Origin: Tridacna crocea
Taxonomy: Eukaryota; Mollusca; Bivalvia; Cardiida; Cardiidae
Assembly (NCBI GenBank): GCA_943736015.1
Contig: OX031057.1
Coordinates: forward strand, 43,920,501-43,984,500
Length of the DNA stretch: 64,000 nt
Direction: 5' to 3'
Below the pieces are notes generated by a model. The model did not search any database, was not told the DNA's origin, and saw only the letters and a list, made by a program, of their open reading frames with translations. Below, in pieces: positions 54,531 through 64,000 of this stretch (position 1 is the stretch's first letter; each line of letters begins with the position of its first letter). A program made the position numbers and the translations under genes.

Positions 54531-54759
54531 TTAACCCTTTCCCAAACAACCCCTGGTTTTTACGGGTCTGGAATATTAGCCTTTTGAAAACATTGTGGGA
54601 AAAGGAGAAAATGCTGGTAACCAGCATTTTCTCCTTTTCCCACAATGTTTACTATCCTATCATAGACAGAAATCATCTTTTCAGCAAGAGTTGAATTGTC
54701 GTCTGCTAATGCTTTCAATTTGGTCTAGTCCAAAAGTTTGTTGTTTTGGAAAGGGTTAA
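54531..54759 (-). mobile_element. HPA MITE with perfect 31-bp arms
   Basis: 54588-54650 is a perfect inverted repeat around one central A. TTAA at both ends. Confidence 0.94.
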
Positions 54760-54892
54760 GCCATTTTGATGATGTATTTTATCACGATGTCTCTGTGTGT
54801 CTCTTTCAATTTTTGCAAGAAGGTGTCGTCAGCCAAATAAGTTTCTTTCCAGTGGAAAAGTCTGTCATCCGTCCCTATTTTATAACGTCCAG

Positions 54893-55106
54893 ATTACCCA
54901 TTACCACACAATCCCTACTTTTGACGACCCTGAGAAAGAAGCATTCAGAAAAAAGGAGAAAATGCTGGTAACCAGCATTTTCTCCTTTTCCAACATTGCT
55001 TTCTACCCGACACTAAACAAACTTTCTGTCACTTTTATTTATTTTGTCATCTGCAAATGCTTTCGATTTGGACAAATCTAAAATTTTGTCGTTCGGTAAT
55101 GAGTTA
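54893..55106 (-). mobile_element. HPA MITE
   Basis: TTACCCATTACCACACAATCCC to TTTGTCGTTCGGTAATGAGTTAA; left arm shortened. Confidence 0.88.
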
Positions 55107-55627
55107 AGCGACACTGGAAATGATTTGCTATGATTTGTCACCAAGATTGTGTTACTCTGTATATAAAGGGACCAATAGGACGTCGTTTCATTTAGTCCTC
55201 GATGATTTGAAATCTAGAAAACACGCGATAGTCTTTCACGGATAAAAATTTAACAGATCCTTTTTTTTATATAGATAGGAAAATATTGATAAAACTCTGG
55301 ACTATCGAAATTTATTTTTGAGCAATATCGAGCAACGGATTAAACAGTATTTATAATATAACAGAGGACGTGACAGGAAGAAATAAAAATACTCCATACA
55401 AAAAAAAAAAGACTTTCCTTTTTTTTTCAATAAATTTTAACAGACATAAAAAAAATAGAAAAATACAAGAGAAAAATATTAAATACAAAGTTTACAAGAA
55501 AAAATAGTTAAAAAAAAGAAACTGCATTATTTATATTTCTGTGATTTTTCATACCACGTGATTGACAAAGATGAAAATCGGCTATTCATGTTTAGCAACC
55601 GTAAGTACTGTTTTGTCACCTATACTA

Positions 55628-55745
55628 GCTCTCCCAACTACCCTTAAGACCCATACTTTTTGAAAATATTGCTGGAAAAGGAGAACATGTTAGTAACCAG
55701 CATGTTCTACTTATCCCACAATGTTTTTTTTTACCCCTTAACGAT
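55628..55745 (-). mobile_element. HPA MITE, partial, with covaried arms
   Basis: GGAGAACATGTTAGTAACCAGCATGTTCTAC: AGAACATG/CATGTTCT replaces AGAAAATG/CATTTTCT on both arms. Confidence 0.7.
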
Positions 55746-55757
55746 AAATCCCGTTAT

Positions 55758-56198
55758 TTAACCCCTATCCTGCTAAATAACTAAAATTAACCATTTACCA
55801 AACGACAAACTTTTAGACTGGTCGGAATTGAAAGCAGTTGCAGACGACAAATTAAATGTAACTCAAACATTGAAATTTGTATATGATAGGGTAGAAAACA
55901 TTGTGGGAAAAGGAGAAAATGCTGGTTACCAGCATTTTCTCCTTTTCCCACAATGTTTTCAAAAGGCTTCTATCTCAAGGTCGTAAAAACCAGGGATTGT
56001 TTGGGAAAGGATTTATTGAATCAGTAGTTCGGTATTAATAACTTAAATATTAGTATTTCAAAATTATGGTTTCGGGAATAATATCTCCTTATCGGACAGT
56101 GTAGATTCAAGATCAGACTGCACGTTCTGTGCAGTCTGATCTTGATCTACACTGTCCGCAAAAGGTCAGCCAGTCGCGCTTAGCAGCCACGGGGTTAA
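55758..56198 (-). mobile_element. Family F MITE interrupted by HPA
   Basis: TTAACCCCTATCCTGCTAAATAAC at the left; GGACAGTGTAGATTCAAGATCAGACTGC and complement (about 56096-56160), CAGTCGCGCTTAGCAGCCACGGGGTTAA at the right. The HPA copy sits at an internal TTAA. Confidence 0.88.
55787..56014 (+). mobile_element. HPA MITE with perfect 33-bp arms, nested in family F
   Basis: 55894-55960 is a perfect inverted repeat of two 33-bp arms and one central T, the most exact palindrome in the window. Confidence 0.94.
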
Positions 56199-56275
56199 GC
56201 CACGGTTAATTTATTGTCTGCAAGAGCTTACGATTTGGACATTTGGAAACTTTTGTCATTTGGTAACGAGTTTAA
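56195..56275 (-). mobile_element. HPA MITE, right third
   Basis: TTAATTTATTGTCTGCAAGAGC, GATTTGGACATTTGG, TCATTTGGTAACGAG. Confidence 0.65.
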
Positions 56276-56465
56276 TTTGTAAGTTATATGTCTTTCCTAA
56301 TACTGTAGCAGAAACTGCTTTTGACCATTGTCTTCATCTAAGTCTTATCGCGCTAACTGAAGTGAATCTTCCAAACTGATATGAAAAAACCCAGATATTA
56401 CTATATCGTAAATAGGGTGGGGTTGGGGGAAGAAGAGAGCCAGCGGCTCGGCAAGTAAGTTGTAG

Positions 56466-56737
56466 TAGGTTGTATTGATTGTATTGGGGTTTAACGCCAC
56501 TTTAACAGCTAAGGTCATATCATGGCGGTCGGTGACGCACATGTGTTTCCTGGCTTTTTCACACCGGTACTTACACTACTTTCTTTCCAAAGCCACCGAC
56601 TACTTTTCTCACATGCTTCAGCAGAGGTGAGAGGCGAAAATACGCCGGAAAGAAAGTTCGCCTCAACCGGGCATCGAACTCACAACCACCAGGTCATGAG
56701 TCTGACACGCTTACCACTGAGCCACCCGGGCGCAAGT
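56466..56737 (-). mobile_element. tRNA-derived SINE S2 (minus)
   Basis: Minus-strand reading: GCCCGGGTGGCTCAGTGGTAAG (A box), GGTTGTGAGTTCGATGCCC (B box), TTTCTTTCCGGCGTATTTTCG, GTTAAAGTGGCGTTAAACCCC and CAATACAATCAATACAACC tail. Confidence 0.85.
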
Positions 56738-56847
56738 GTGTTGAACTGATTACTTATATAAAACTTAACAAAGCATGGATAAGTGAACTTGCCATCGTTA
56801 CATAAATGAAATAGTATTTTTTTACAACGTTTTTTAATGTTACAACG

Positions 56848-57078
56848 TATAACGCTTTACCAGATGACAAAATTTTAGCTTTGTCCAAATTGAAAGCTTT
56901 TGCAGACGAAAATATTAGTGTAGCTCAAATGGTGCAGATTTTTTTTTATATGGTAGAAAACATTGTGTGAAAAGGAGAAAATGCTGGTTACCAGCATTTT
57001 CTCCTTTTCCCACAACTTTTTCAAAAAGGCTTCTTTTCTAGGTTCGTTAAAATTCGGCTTTGTGTGGTAAAAGGTTAA
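56848..57078 (+). mobile_element. HPA MITE
   Basis: CGCTTTACCAGATGACAAAATTTTAGC to TGTGTGGTAAAAGGTTAA; strong palindrome. Confidence 0.9.
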
Positions 57079-57329
57079 GAAATAAGTGGTGTTTGGTGTT
57101 CAACGCTGTTTTAAACATCTTATGAATCATATCACGCTTGCTAGTGCACCTTTCCCTAGTTTTCTTGGTATTTCTATGATCAGCACTTCATTATGTCATA
57201 CATCCATGCGCTTTATAGAATATTCATCCCAACTTACTGGCTGCTTTTCCACATGAATATTGTCCTACCAATGACCAGCAGTGAGAGAGGAATGAATCCT
57301 GTCGCAATTACTATCATCAATCCGCGAAA
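57079..57329. other. No recognised feature
   Basis: Includes GTGTTTGGTGTTCAACGCTGTTTTAAAC, possibly the complement of a SINE 3' end; otherwise unassigned. Confidence 0.4.
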
Positions 57330-57475
57330 AGTAATTGGCTAAGTAACAGCACTGCTGATTGGCTAAACCATTTGGTTTAGCAAATCAAAGGCTCTGTTAC
57401 TTTTACAGTCAGGAAATCTTGAAGGGTATGACAAAGAACCTTCTTGAAAATAGTGGTGAATATAGATCCTGGTCT
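57330..57475. repeat. Family C MITE, truncated
   Basis: CTGATTGGCTAAACCATTTGGTTTAGCAAATC centre and GGTATGACAAAGAACCTTCTTG, GTGGTGAATATAGATCC right end. Confidence 0.75.
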
Positions 57476-57494
57476 CAGGTCTTGTGCACTGATA

Positions 57495-57795
57495 TGCCCA
57501 GCCCGAGTAGCTCAGTCTGTAGCGCACAGGACTTGAGAACGGGAGGAGGGTGTCGTGGGTTTGATCTCTGGCTCGGTCAAAGTCATTGTGATAGGATTCA
57601 TTCTTCTCCCGCCGCTGACTATTATTTCGATGGTTATGGTGATGGTGACCTGGGAAAGCAGTCAGTGACTTGGAAAGAAAATTGTGCGAGGTAATGGTAC
57701 AAGAGATTCCAGGAAAGCACGGACAGGTGCACTGGCCCCCGGGATATAACTGAAATATTGTTGAAAACGGCGTTAAACACCAAACAGTCGGTCAA
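57495..57795 (+). mobile_element. tRNA-derived SINE with conserved 3' block
   Basis: GCCCGAGTAGCTCAGTCTGTAG (A box), GTCGTGGGTTTGATCTCTGG (B box). 3' part CCCGGGATATAACTGAAAT, TGTTGAAAACGGCGTTAAAC, ACCAAAC. Confidence 0.85.
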
Positions 57796-57828
57796 TATTC
57801 TGCGCTAATACCCGCGGTATCGGGCACT

Positions 57829-58095
57829 CGCCCGGTTGGCTCAGTGGTGAGCTTGTCGGACTCATGACCTGGTGGTTGTTAGTTCGATACCCGATTGAGG
57901 CAAACTTTCTTTCCGGCATATTTTCGCCTCTCACCTCTGCTGAAGCATGTGAGAAAAGTAGTCAGTGGCTTTGGAAAGAAAGTAGCGTAAGTACCGGTTT
58001 TAGAAAGCCAGGAAACACATGTGCGTCATCGACCGCCATAATATGACCTTAGCTGTTAAAGTGGCGTTAAACCCCAATACAACCAACCAACCTGC
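57829..58095 (+). mobile_element. tRNA-derived SINE S2 (plus)
   Basis: CGCCCGGTTGGCTCAGTGGTG (A box), GTTGTTAGTTCGATACCCG (B box), body and GTGGCGTTAAACCCCAATAC tail as in the minus copy at 56466. Confidence 0.87.
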
Positions 58096-58271
58096 GGTAT
58101 CGGGCTCACGTAAGAAACATGTAGTCACGACATTAATGACTTTCATTAATTGCTTCTTGGAAACCTTAAAAAGTTCTTGCACCGCAATGTAGGAGGTTCT
58201 AAAGACGGAGAATCAATAAAATAACTATGAAAATGGCGAAAAACAACAAGCAATTAAACACAAAAACCGGT

Positions 58272-58481
58272 ACGCCTTCAATCGTTAGAATGCTAAGCGA
58301 GAATCACTGACCTTTTGCGGATAGTGTAGATCAAGATCAGACTGAACACAACATGCAGTCTGATCTTGGAGATATTAACCCCCAAAGCATAACTTTGAAA
58401 TAAAAATGTTTGGGTTTTTTACTATCGAATTAAAAATTTCATTATAATTAACATGCATTTAACGGGATAAAGGTCTTAACA
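58272..58481 (+). mobile_element. Family F MITE
   Basis: GCTAAGCGAGAATCACTGACC, GTGTAGATCAAGATCAGACTG...CAGTCTGATCTTGGAG, AACGGGATAAAGGTCTTAA end. Confidence 0.78.
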
Positions 58482-58496
58482 TTTTCTACTGAAAAT

Positions 58497-58750
58497 AGCC
58501 TGCAACACACAAAAAGAAGGCATTCAGAAATTTGCGTGAAGTGTCGTCTCGGATCAGCCTGCGCAGTCCGCGCAGGCTGATCCGAGACGACACGTTCCGT
58601 TGCTATGTAATTTTCAGTTTAGTCCAAGTGGGCTGTAGCACAGACTCAAAAGTAGTCGTAAAGTGCCGTCTCGCAGTCCGCGCAGGCTGATCCGAGACGA
58701 CATTTTACGCAGATGTCCGAGTGCGCCTTTTCGCGTGTTGTAAGCCATAT
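58497..58750. mobile_element. Family D MITE
   Basis: Perfect GTGTCGTCTCGGATCAGCC...GGCTGATCCGAGACGACAC palindrome (about 58541-58594). The second palindrome has lost its left arm. Confidence 0.86.
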
Positions 58751-58827
58751 ATAACCAATATTTTTTTTTTAATGGCTACAAATGCAGTTTCGCTGCAAGA
58801 TGGGGAGAGTTCAGTCATAACCTAGTA

Positions 58828-58912
58828 TAATAGAGTTTACAGTGAAGATCAGGGATCAGACTGTACGTTTTGTGAAGTCTGATCTTAGTCTACAATGTCC
58901 ATGAAAGCATCT
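58828..58912. mobile_element. Family F MITE, core only
   Basis: GGGATCAGACTGTACG / GAAGTCTGATCTTAGTC with short flanks. Confidence 0.55.
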
Positions 58913-59747
58913 TGTATTGTCAACAGCAAGGAAACGTTAATTAAAAACATTCTTATTGTCATGACGACAAATACTGGGAACATGATTCCCTCGGTACTTT
59001 TTTATCACGTGATTTCCAACAGATGATGTTTTTGCGTCGTTCAACAGGATTTCATTTGTAAACACTTCCAAAACGTTAGGGGCAATTTCGTCTTTTGTAA
59101 CAATGTTTTCACATTTTTCAATTCGATTCAGACAGTACTATTCCACGCTGGTGTTCCCTAATCTAATGTTCTACAGAGGTAATTGCTATGGCTTTCTGAT
59201 GTATTTTTTTCCCGTAATTTCTACACTGACACAAACTTCTAAACAGCCACATTTGGTTCTCTCATAAATTGGAGCGAGTTCAAGAAATGTTAATAGAAAT
59301 AAATTGAGATATATGTCTGGACGTTAACCATGGTATTGTGACGAAAGATTCTCGATTTTGCCAACAGAAAGGGTCTATTCTTCAAAAAAAGTTTAGAAAA
59401 AGAGAAGAATAAAATATTGAACTTTTGTGAGCAATAAGAAAAAAACATGATATTATTTTCAGTGAAAAAATGTAATCCGGAAAAAAAAAAGCATGAAGTT
59501 TTCATAAACTTGATTTTTCAATTTACAATGTTGATTGAATGAACGACAAAAAAAATTCTTCAGCAATAAAAATTGAATCAATTCTCTTCAGACTTTGGCT
59601 TGGGTTTTCAAACCGGTCGAATATTCTGCAAAATAATGAAACCAAATAATCTGTCCCTTTCATAGGCAGTGGAACGCGAGAAAAGTTCTATGGGAAATTA
59701 CAGCTTAAAAGTGGCCGTTTAGAAGTTCGTTTCAGTGTATAATAATT
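58913..59747. other. No recognised feature
   Basis: AT-rich. A weak HPA-like string GGGGCAATTTCGTCTTTTGTAAC at about 59080; open frames are A-rich and featureless. Confidence 0.45.
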
Positions 59748-60012
59748 GACTTGCAACGCGCGAAAAAGGACATTTGGACATTTGCGTAAAGTGTCGTCTC
59801 GAATCAGACTGGGCAGTTTGTGCAGGCTAATCCGAGGCGACATTTTACGACTGCATTAGATTTTGAGCTACGGAAGACTTGCGCGAAACAGATAATTGCA
59901 TAACAACGGAAAGTGTCGTTTCGGATCAGCCTGGGCGGACTGCGCAGGCTGATCCGAAATGGCACTTTACGCAGATGTCCGAATGCCCCTTTTCGCGTGT
60001 CTCATGTCATAT
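59748..60012. mobile_element. Family D MITE
   Basis: CTTGCAACGCGCGAAAAAGGAC / CCCCTTTTCGCGTGTC ends; two palindromes, the second (TTTCGGATCAGCCTGGGCGG and complement) best kept. Confidence 0.85.
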
Positions 60013-60024
60013 ATGAGCCAGTTT

Positions 60025-60690
60025 CTGTTAAAAACGGATTTAATGTATCTGAGAAAAGTATCGACCCGGGTCAGCCTGCGCAGTCCGCGCAGGCAGACCT
60101 GAACCGAAACTTTTCGCTATTGGTTAATTCTATATATGTACAAGGACCAGTCTACCTTATGATTTAGCCGGTTATAAAAAAGTAGTGGCTGTTAAGGATC
60201 CATAAGCATTTGATAGCTTGCTTGGTATACAGCATTTTCGCGAGCCAAGGTTACAATCACTACGTTGATCTTACATTGGCTGATTGAGCCTGATTTCGAG
60301 ATTCATGGGATGCGCCCTCTATTGGATGCTGGTTATTACCCCATTTACATCATATTTCTAAAGGCCAATGAAATATCGTTTTACTAACCGCTTACGAATA
60401 CTCATGAAGCGATGAGCAGACACCCACGCGGGTTTCCATGTTTACCTTCTATTCGAAAGGTAGCGACCTTGTTCTATTTTTATCAAAGATGAAATGCTAG
60501 GAGCGATTTCATTTGTTGCAGTTAGAGCTGACTGCATCCAATGAAAAAGCGTATCGGAGGAATGTATAGATCAAGCTCGATCCGCCAAGGGTAGAGTAGC
60601 GTAGTGAATCGTCAGCCTTGGCTTGCGAAGATGGGTATGCAGCATAACAGAGATACAGTAAGCCCCCTTATGCTGGAAAATGTCTCCTAT
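60025..60690. mobile_element. Family G MITE, enlarged
   Basis: GACCCGGGTCAGCCTGCGCAG...CGCAGGCAGACCTGAACC, AAGGACCAGTCTACCTTATG, GTGGCTGTTAAGGATCC, then ~400 extra bp before TACAGTAAGCCCCCTTATG. The extra part (60240-60650) is unassigned. Confidence 0.65.
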
Positions 60691-60700
60691 CATGTCTGAT

Positions 60701-60930
60701 TTAACCCTTTACTGCTCGACAAAATTTTAAGCCTTTCTGAATTGAAAGAGTTTGTTGATGACAGTTTCAAGTTTGTCCATATATGAAATTATTTTTCTTT
60801 GAAAGCGTAGAAAACATTGTGGGAAAAGGAGAAAATGCTGGTGACCAGCATTGCTCCTTTTCCTACAATGTTTTCAAAAGTGTTCTGTTTCAAGGGCGAT
60901 AAAAATCGTCACTGTGTGGTAAAGGGTTGA
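60701..60930 (+). mobile_element. HPA MITE
   Basis: TTAACCCTTTACTGCTCGAC to GTGTGGTAAAGGGTTGA. Confidence 0.9.
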
Positions 60931-60937
60931 ACGATAA

Positions 60938-61148
60938 TATGGCTTGCAACACGCGAAAAGGGGCGTGAACATTTGCGTAAAGTGTCGTCTCGGATCAGCC
61001 TGCGCAGTCCGCGCAGGCTAATCCGAGACGGCACTTTACGACTGCAGTGCATTTTGTCCTTCAGTAGACATGCACAAAGAAGAAAATTACATAGAAATGG
61101 ACAGTATCGTTTCGGATGCCCCTTTTCGCGTGTTGTAGGCAATATATC
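60938..61148. mobile_element. Family D MITE, right palindrome deleted
   Basis: GGCTTGCAACACGCGAAAAGGGGC, perfect-type GTCTCGGATCAGCCTGCGCAG palindrome, then direct junction TATCGTTTCGGATGCCCC to CGCGTGTTGTAGG. Confidence 0.85.
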
Positions 61149-61154
61149 TTGACT

Positions 61155-61173
61155 CCCCCCCCCCCCCCCCCCC
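61155..61173. repeat. C homopolymer (19)
   Basis: Uninterrupted run of C. Confidence 0.95.
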
Positions 61174-61329
61174 TCAGACTCCAGTCATTGACGTTTTCAC
61201 TGTTTCCAGATGGAATTGGCAATATTAGAAACCCGCACTTAGGCTATACTGATCCCGCTAAAAAAAAAGAAGCGAAACTCAAGCCGATAGGAATAACCAA
61301 AGTTGTCCAATTTCAAAGGTATTTTTAGA

Positions 61330-61455
61330 GAAAACATATCTCCTAATCGAACATTGTAGAATCCAAGATCAGACTGCACCCTCTTTGAAGTCTTATCTTT
61401 ATCAACGCTGTCCGCAAAAGGTCAGAAAGTCGCGCATAGCAGTTTGAGGATAAAC
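61330..61455 (-). mobile_element. Family F MITE, partial
   Basis: CCAAGATCAGACTGCACCC..., GCTGTCCGCAAAAGGTCAG, GTCGCGCATAGCAG. Confidence 0.65.
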
Positions 61456-61838
61456 TCTATACAAACATTTTTTTTTTTAAGTTTGAATTATCAGTATTTA
61501 TTGGCGTTTGATTGGTGAAAAGATTGGCGAAAATTATTTTGCAATCAGCGACAGTGCTTTTTGGAATACTATCACTGTTACCGCTTTGTTTTTCCGAACG
61601 AGTGATTAAGAGTTCAGAAATGTAATAAAATTAATAGTCGAAATGTGACAACAAGAGGTGGAGACTTACAGGAAAATGTCATTATTGCAAATAGAAATGC
61701 CAGTTAGATAATGCTGATGTTGTTTTTATTGCATGAATAACAAATTTGTGGCTTTTGTAACATTGATAATAATCCTGATAATCTTGGTTGCCAATCCTAT
61801 TACCAATAGAATATTAAGTAATCGCAGTGTTTATGCGT
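61456..61838. other. No recognised feature
   Basis: AT-rich spacer without ORF or family match. Confidence 0.5.
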
Positions 61839-62033
61839 TAATTCGTTACCAAACGACAATTTTTTAGAGAAGTTTAAAATGAAAGCTTTTGCAGACGACA
61901 AAACAAATGTAACTGAAAATACGAAATTTGTTTTTGGAAGGGTAGTAAACATTCTAGGAAAAGACGAAAATGCTGTTCCACCAATGTTTTCGATCGCTCT
62001 CTTTCTCAGGGTCGTTCAAAGTCACCAAAAGAT
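61839..62033 (+). mobile_element. HPA MITE, right end truncated
   Basis: TTAATTCGTTACCAAACGAC, GCAGACGACAAAACAAATGTAAC, GAAAATGCTG without its partner arm, CTCAGGGTCGTTCAAAGTC. Another HPA right third lies at 62108-62173. Confidence 0.75.
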
Positions 62034-62204
62034 TAAAAAAGATTCTTTTTTCTAGCTATCCAAGATTAAAGACTTTAAAAGGAAAAAAATACTAACTGAA
62101 GCATAGTCATTTTATTGTCTGCGTATGCTTTCAAACTGAAAAAGTCGACAAAATTAACGTTTGATAAAGAGTTAGTCTATTTTCTTAGGCCATTTTCAGC
62201 GTCC

Positions 62205-62352
62205 GTCATTGAATTGGTTTAAATGGTAAATTATGTGTCGATAATTGAATTGGTTTAAATTGTAAATTATGTGTCGACAATTGAATTGGTTTAAATTGTA
62301 AATTATGTGTCGACAATTGAATTGGTTTAAATTGTAAATTATGCGTCGACAA
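62205..62352. repeat. 36-bp tandem repeat, 4 units
   Basis: GAATTGGTTTAAATTGTAAA plus TTATGTGTCGACAATT, starting 62211, 62247, 62283 and 62319, almost identical. Being 12 codons long it keeps a minus-strand frame open. Confidence 0.92.
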
Positions 62353-62393
62353 TCACATGCTACATATTGGGAAGATTGAGCTATGATTCCCAC

Positions 62394-63394
62394 TGAAATC
62401 TATCTTTTTGATTATGTGCACATTTAGGGTTATATCTAAATATTTTGAAGTGACATAACAAACAGATGCCAAATTCGAGCAAAAATTCATAGCTAGATTT
62501 TCCAAATTCGACTATTGGTTTTTTTTCTCACCACTAACTTATTTATTTAGAAAAAAAATTAATGACTGGGTGATTTGGAAAAAGGGGGTGTATTGTATCT
62601 CCATAATACACCATACAAGGTAAGACATAATCATAAAATGGGGGTCACTCCTGTCAATTAAATTATCTCCCTTGACAGATAAAGACTGAAGGTTACCAAA
62701 TAAAGCAGTGGTCCTTTCACCTGTATTCCTTTGTTTTTAGCCTTGGTTCCCTTGGGGATGTTGCGATAATTATAACAATGATATATGACGTCTGTTAAAG
62801 GTCCACATGTAATTTAACTCAAATTCTGTTCTTAACCACCAGGAACTCTATATATATAGATTTGTAAAATAATCTAACTAGATTCACTTGAAATATTGTC
62901 TCTGGAAAATAGCTGTTCAGTGCAAGAAAATCAAGGATAAAATGCGAGTAATTCCCATAACGGGACCAAGGTAGCACTGGAAAAGAATCAATGGAAATAG
63001 CTGTAGAATGGCCCTCATTCATTTTGTCAAACAACATTAAACAACAGACTAAATGAAAATTGTAGATGATCAGTAGACATGCAGAAAATTTACAAACAGC
63101 AAAAACTTCTAGCCTTTGTCAGCCTAAATGAATTGTGCATGCAGGCTGACCTTTTTTCTCAGATGCTTTAAACTTTCTTTTCACAGACCATTAATCAGAT
63201 GTTGATTAGACTGAATAACCCAGCTAAAAGGAAATGCATGCGACCTTTTCTCTGACAAAAGGGGACCTAAAACATCTACGTGAAACATGATACTAGGCTA
63301 GTCATCACAGACTTATGGATTCATAATAGCCACCTTTTTTGACTCCCAATCATGCATTTAGACCCCTTTTCCCAAAGCATGACTCATATTTGTC
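62394..63394. other. Unassigned, with weak family G-like ends
   Basis: AAAGGGGGTGTATTGTATCTC (62583) and CCCTTTTCCCAAAGCATGACTCAT (63365) recall family G termini; TGCATGCAGGCTGACC at 63137. No gene seen. Confidence 0.4.
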
Positions 63395-63500
63395 GGTACA
63401 GTCAGTACTGTTTGGCAAGCACGAAGCACTGAACAGTTTAGACCCGAGATCAGACTACACAGAACGTGGACTCTGATCTCGAATCTACAATCAGGCCTGT
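63395..63500. mobile_element. Family F MITE, partial
   Basis: CCCGAGATCAGACTACACAG...GTGGACTCTGATCTCGAATC palindrome with short flanks. Confidence 0.6.
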
Positions 63501-63748
63501 AGGAACAGGGGCCTGGAGGTGGGGGTGGGGGCGGCTCAGCCCCCCCCCCCCTTTCCCCAAACGAATAATTTTGAAAATCATAGTAACTAAAATATGAGTT
63601 TTTAGTGCAATGCAACAACCATGCAAAAAATCTCAGTGTTTCGAAGTTAGTCCTCCCCAAACCAGTCTTGAAATGCTTCCTACGTGCCTCCTGACGTAAA
63701 TATGACCTCGGCATTTCGAGGGAGTTGTAAACTACATAATTTTATCCT

Positions 63749-63970
63749 TTACATAAATAATCATTTTGTTTTACACTCTCGAATGAAAAGCCTTTTGAAA
63801 CAGACGTGTAGTTCGAAATGGAGAAATGACGGGTAGTAAGCAATTACCTATCAATCCTATAATAGGCAAATCTTTTTTTTCTTTTTTGAGTCACCATATT
63901 TTTTGTGTTTTGAGGAAGTGCTTTTGGATCTTAACAATTCTAAAATTCTGTCGTCTTGTAAAGGGTGGAT
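63749..63970 (-). mobile_element. HPA MITE, strongly eroded
   Basis: AAAAGCCTTTTGAAACAG, GGAGAAATGACGGGTAGTAAGC, AATTCTAAAATTCTGTCG, TTGTAAAGGGTGGA. Confidence 0.5.
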
Positions 63971-64000
63971 TCATTTCAACCAACAACAAAATTGAAGACT

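Noticed and set aside
57484-57570. Functional tRNA gene at a GTAGCTCAG...GGTTTGATC sequence
   Set aside because: Acceptor and anticodon arms do not close; it is the head of a SINE with the conserved 3' block downstream.
62205-62352. CRISPR-like array of 36-bp repeats
   Set aside because: Units are contiguous with no variable spacers, in animal DNA; it is a plain tandem repeat.
63358-63714. 118-codon minus-strand ORF with Pro-rich run
   Set aside because: Spans a family F palindrome and a C-rich low-complexity tract; no conserved motif.

Overview
This is animal nuclear DNA: AT-rich, intron-bearing and packed with short non-coding repeats. The single recognisable protein gene and the repeat families (tRNA-headed SINEs with a conserved gatataactgaaat-type 3' part, GC-rich palindromic MITEs, a long agctcacctgag... 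repeat) resemble what I know from bivalve mollusc genomes. I infer a bivalve and cannot name the species. Nothing looks prokaryotic, plastid or mitochondrial.

Gene: from 11830 to 30036 on the + strand lies a complete 14-exon procollagen galactosyltransferase gene (COLGALT, GLT25D family). All introns are GT-AG, the phases join without a break, and the product is 628 aa with a signal peptide, a DAD motif, an FEDD motif and a C-terminal KDEL. The enzyme adds galactose to hydroxylysine of collagen in the ER lumen. I find no second host protein gene.

Layout. 1-11500: degenerate minisatellites (1640-2530, 3890-4800, 5150-5640, 10594-10815) and MITEs. 11830-30036: COLGALT, with introns full of MITEs, a 1.18-kb hAT-like element with a perfect 8-bp target duplication and a 1.76-kb TA-flanked TIR element. 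30037-51640: intergenic mosaic of MITEs, SINEs, a large inverted repeat (45832-47018) and several nested insertions. 51935-52365: an intact, probably young LTR element in miniature (TRIM) whose two identical 149-150-bp LTRs each carry a tRNA gene-like unit with A box, B box and T-run terminator. 52366-64000: more MITEs, SINEs, simple repeats and a 36-bp tandem array.

Dominant repeat: about 75 full, partial or eroded copies of a ~228-bp MITE (called HPA here). It has TTAA at both ends, termini of the type CCCTTTACCAAAC and a near-perfect central palindrome. TTAA target sites with CCC termini suggest mobilisation by a piggyBac-like transposase. Copies often abut each other, or other TTAA families, through one shared TTAA. 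The most interesting items are the tRNA-bearing TRIM, the covarying palindrome arms of HPA and the dateable nests of elements.
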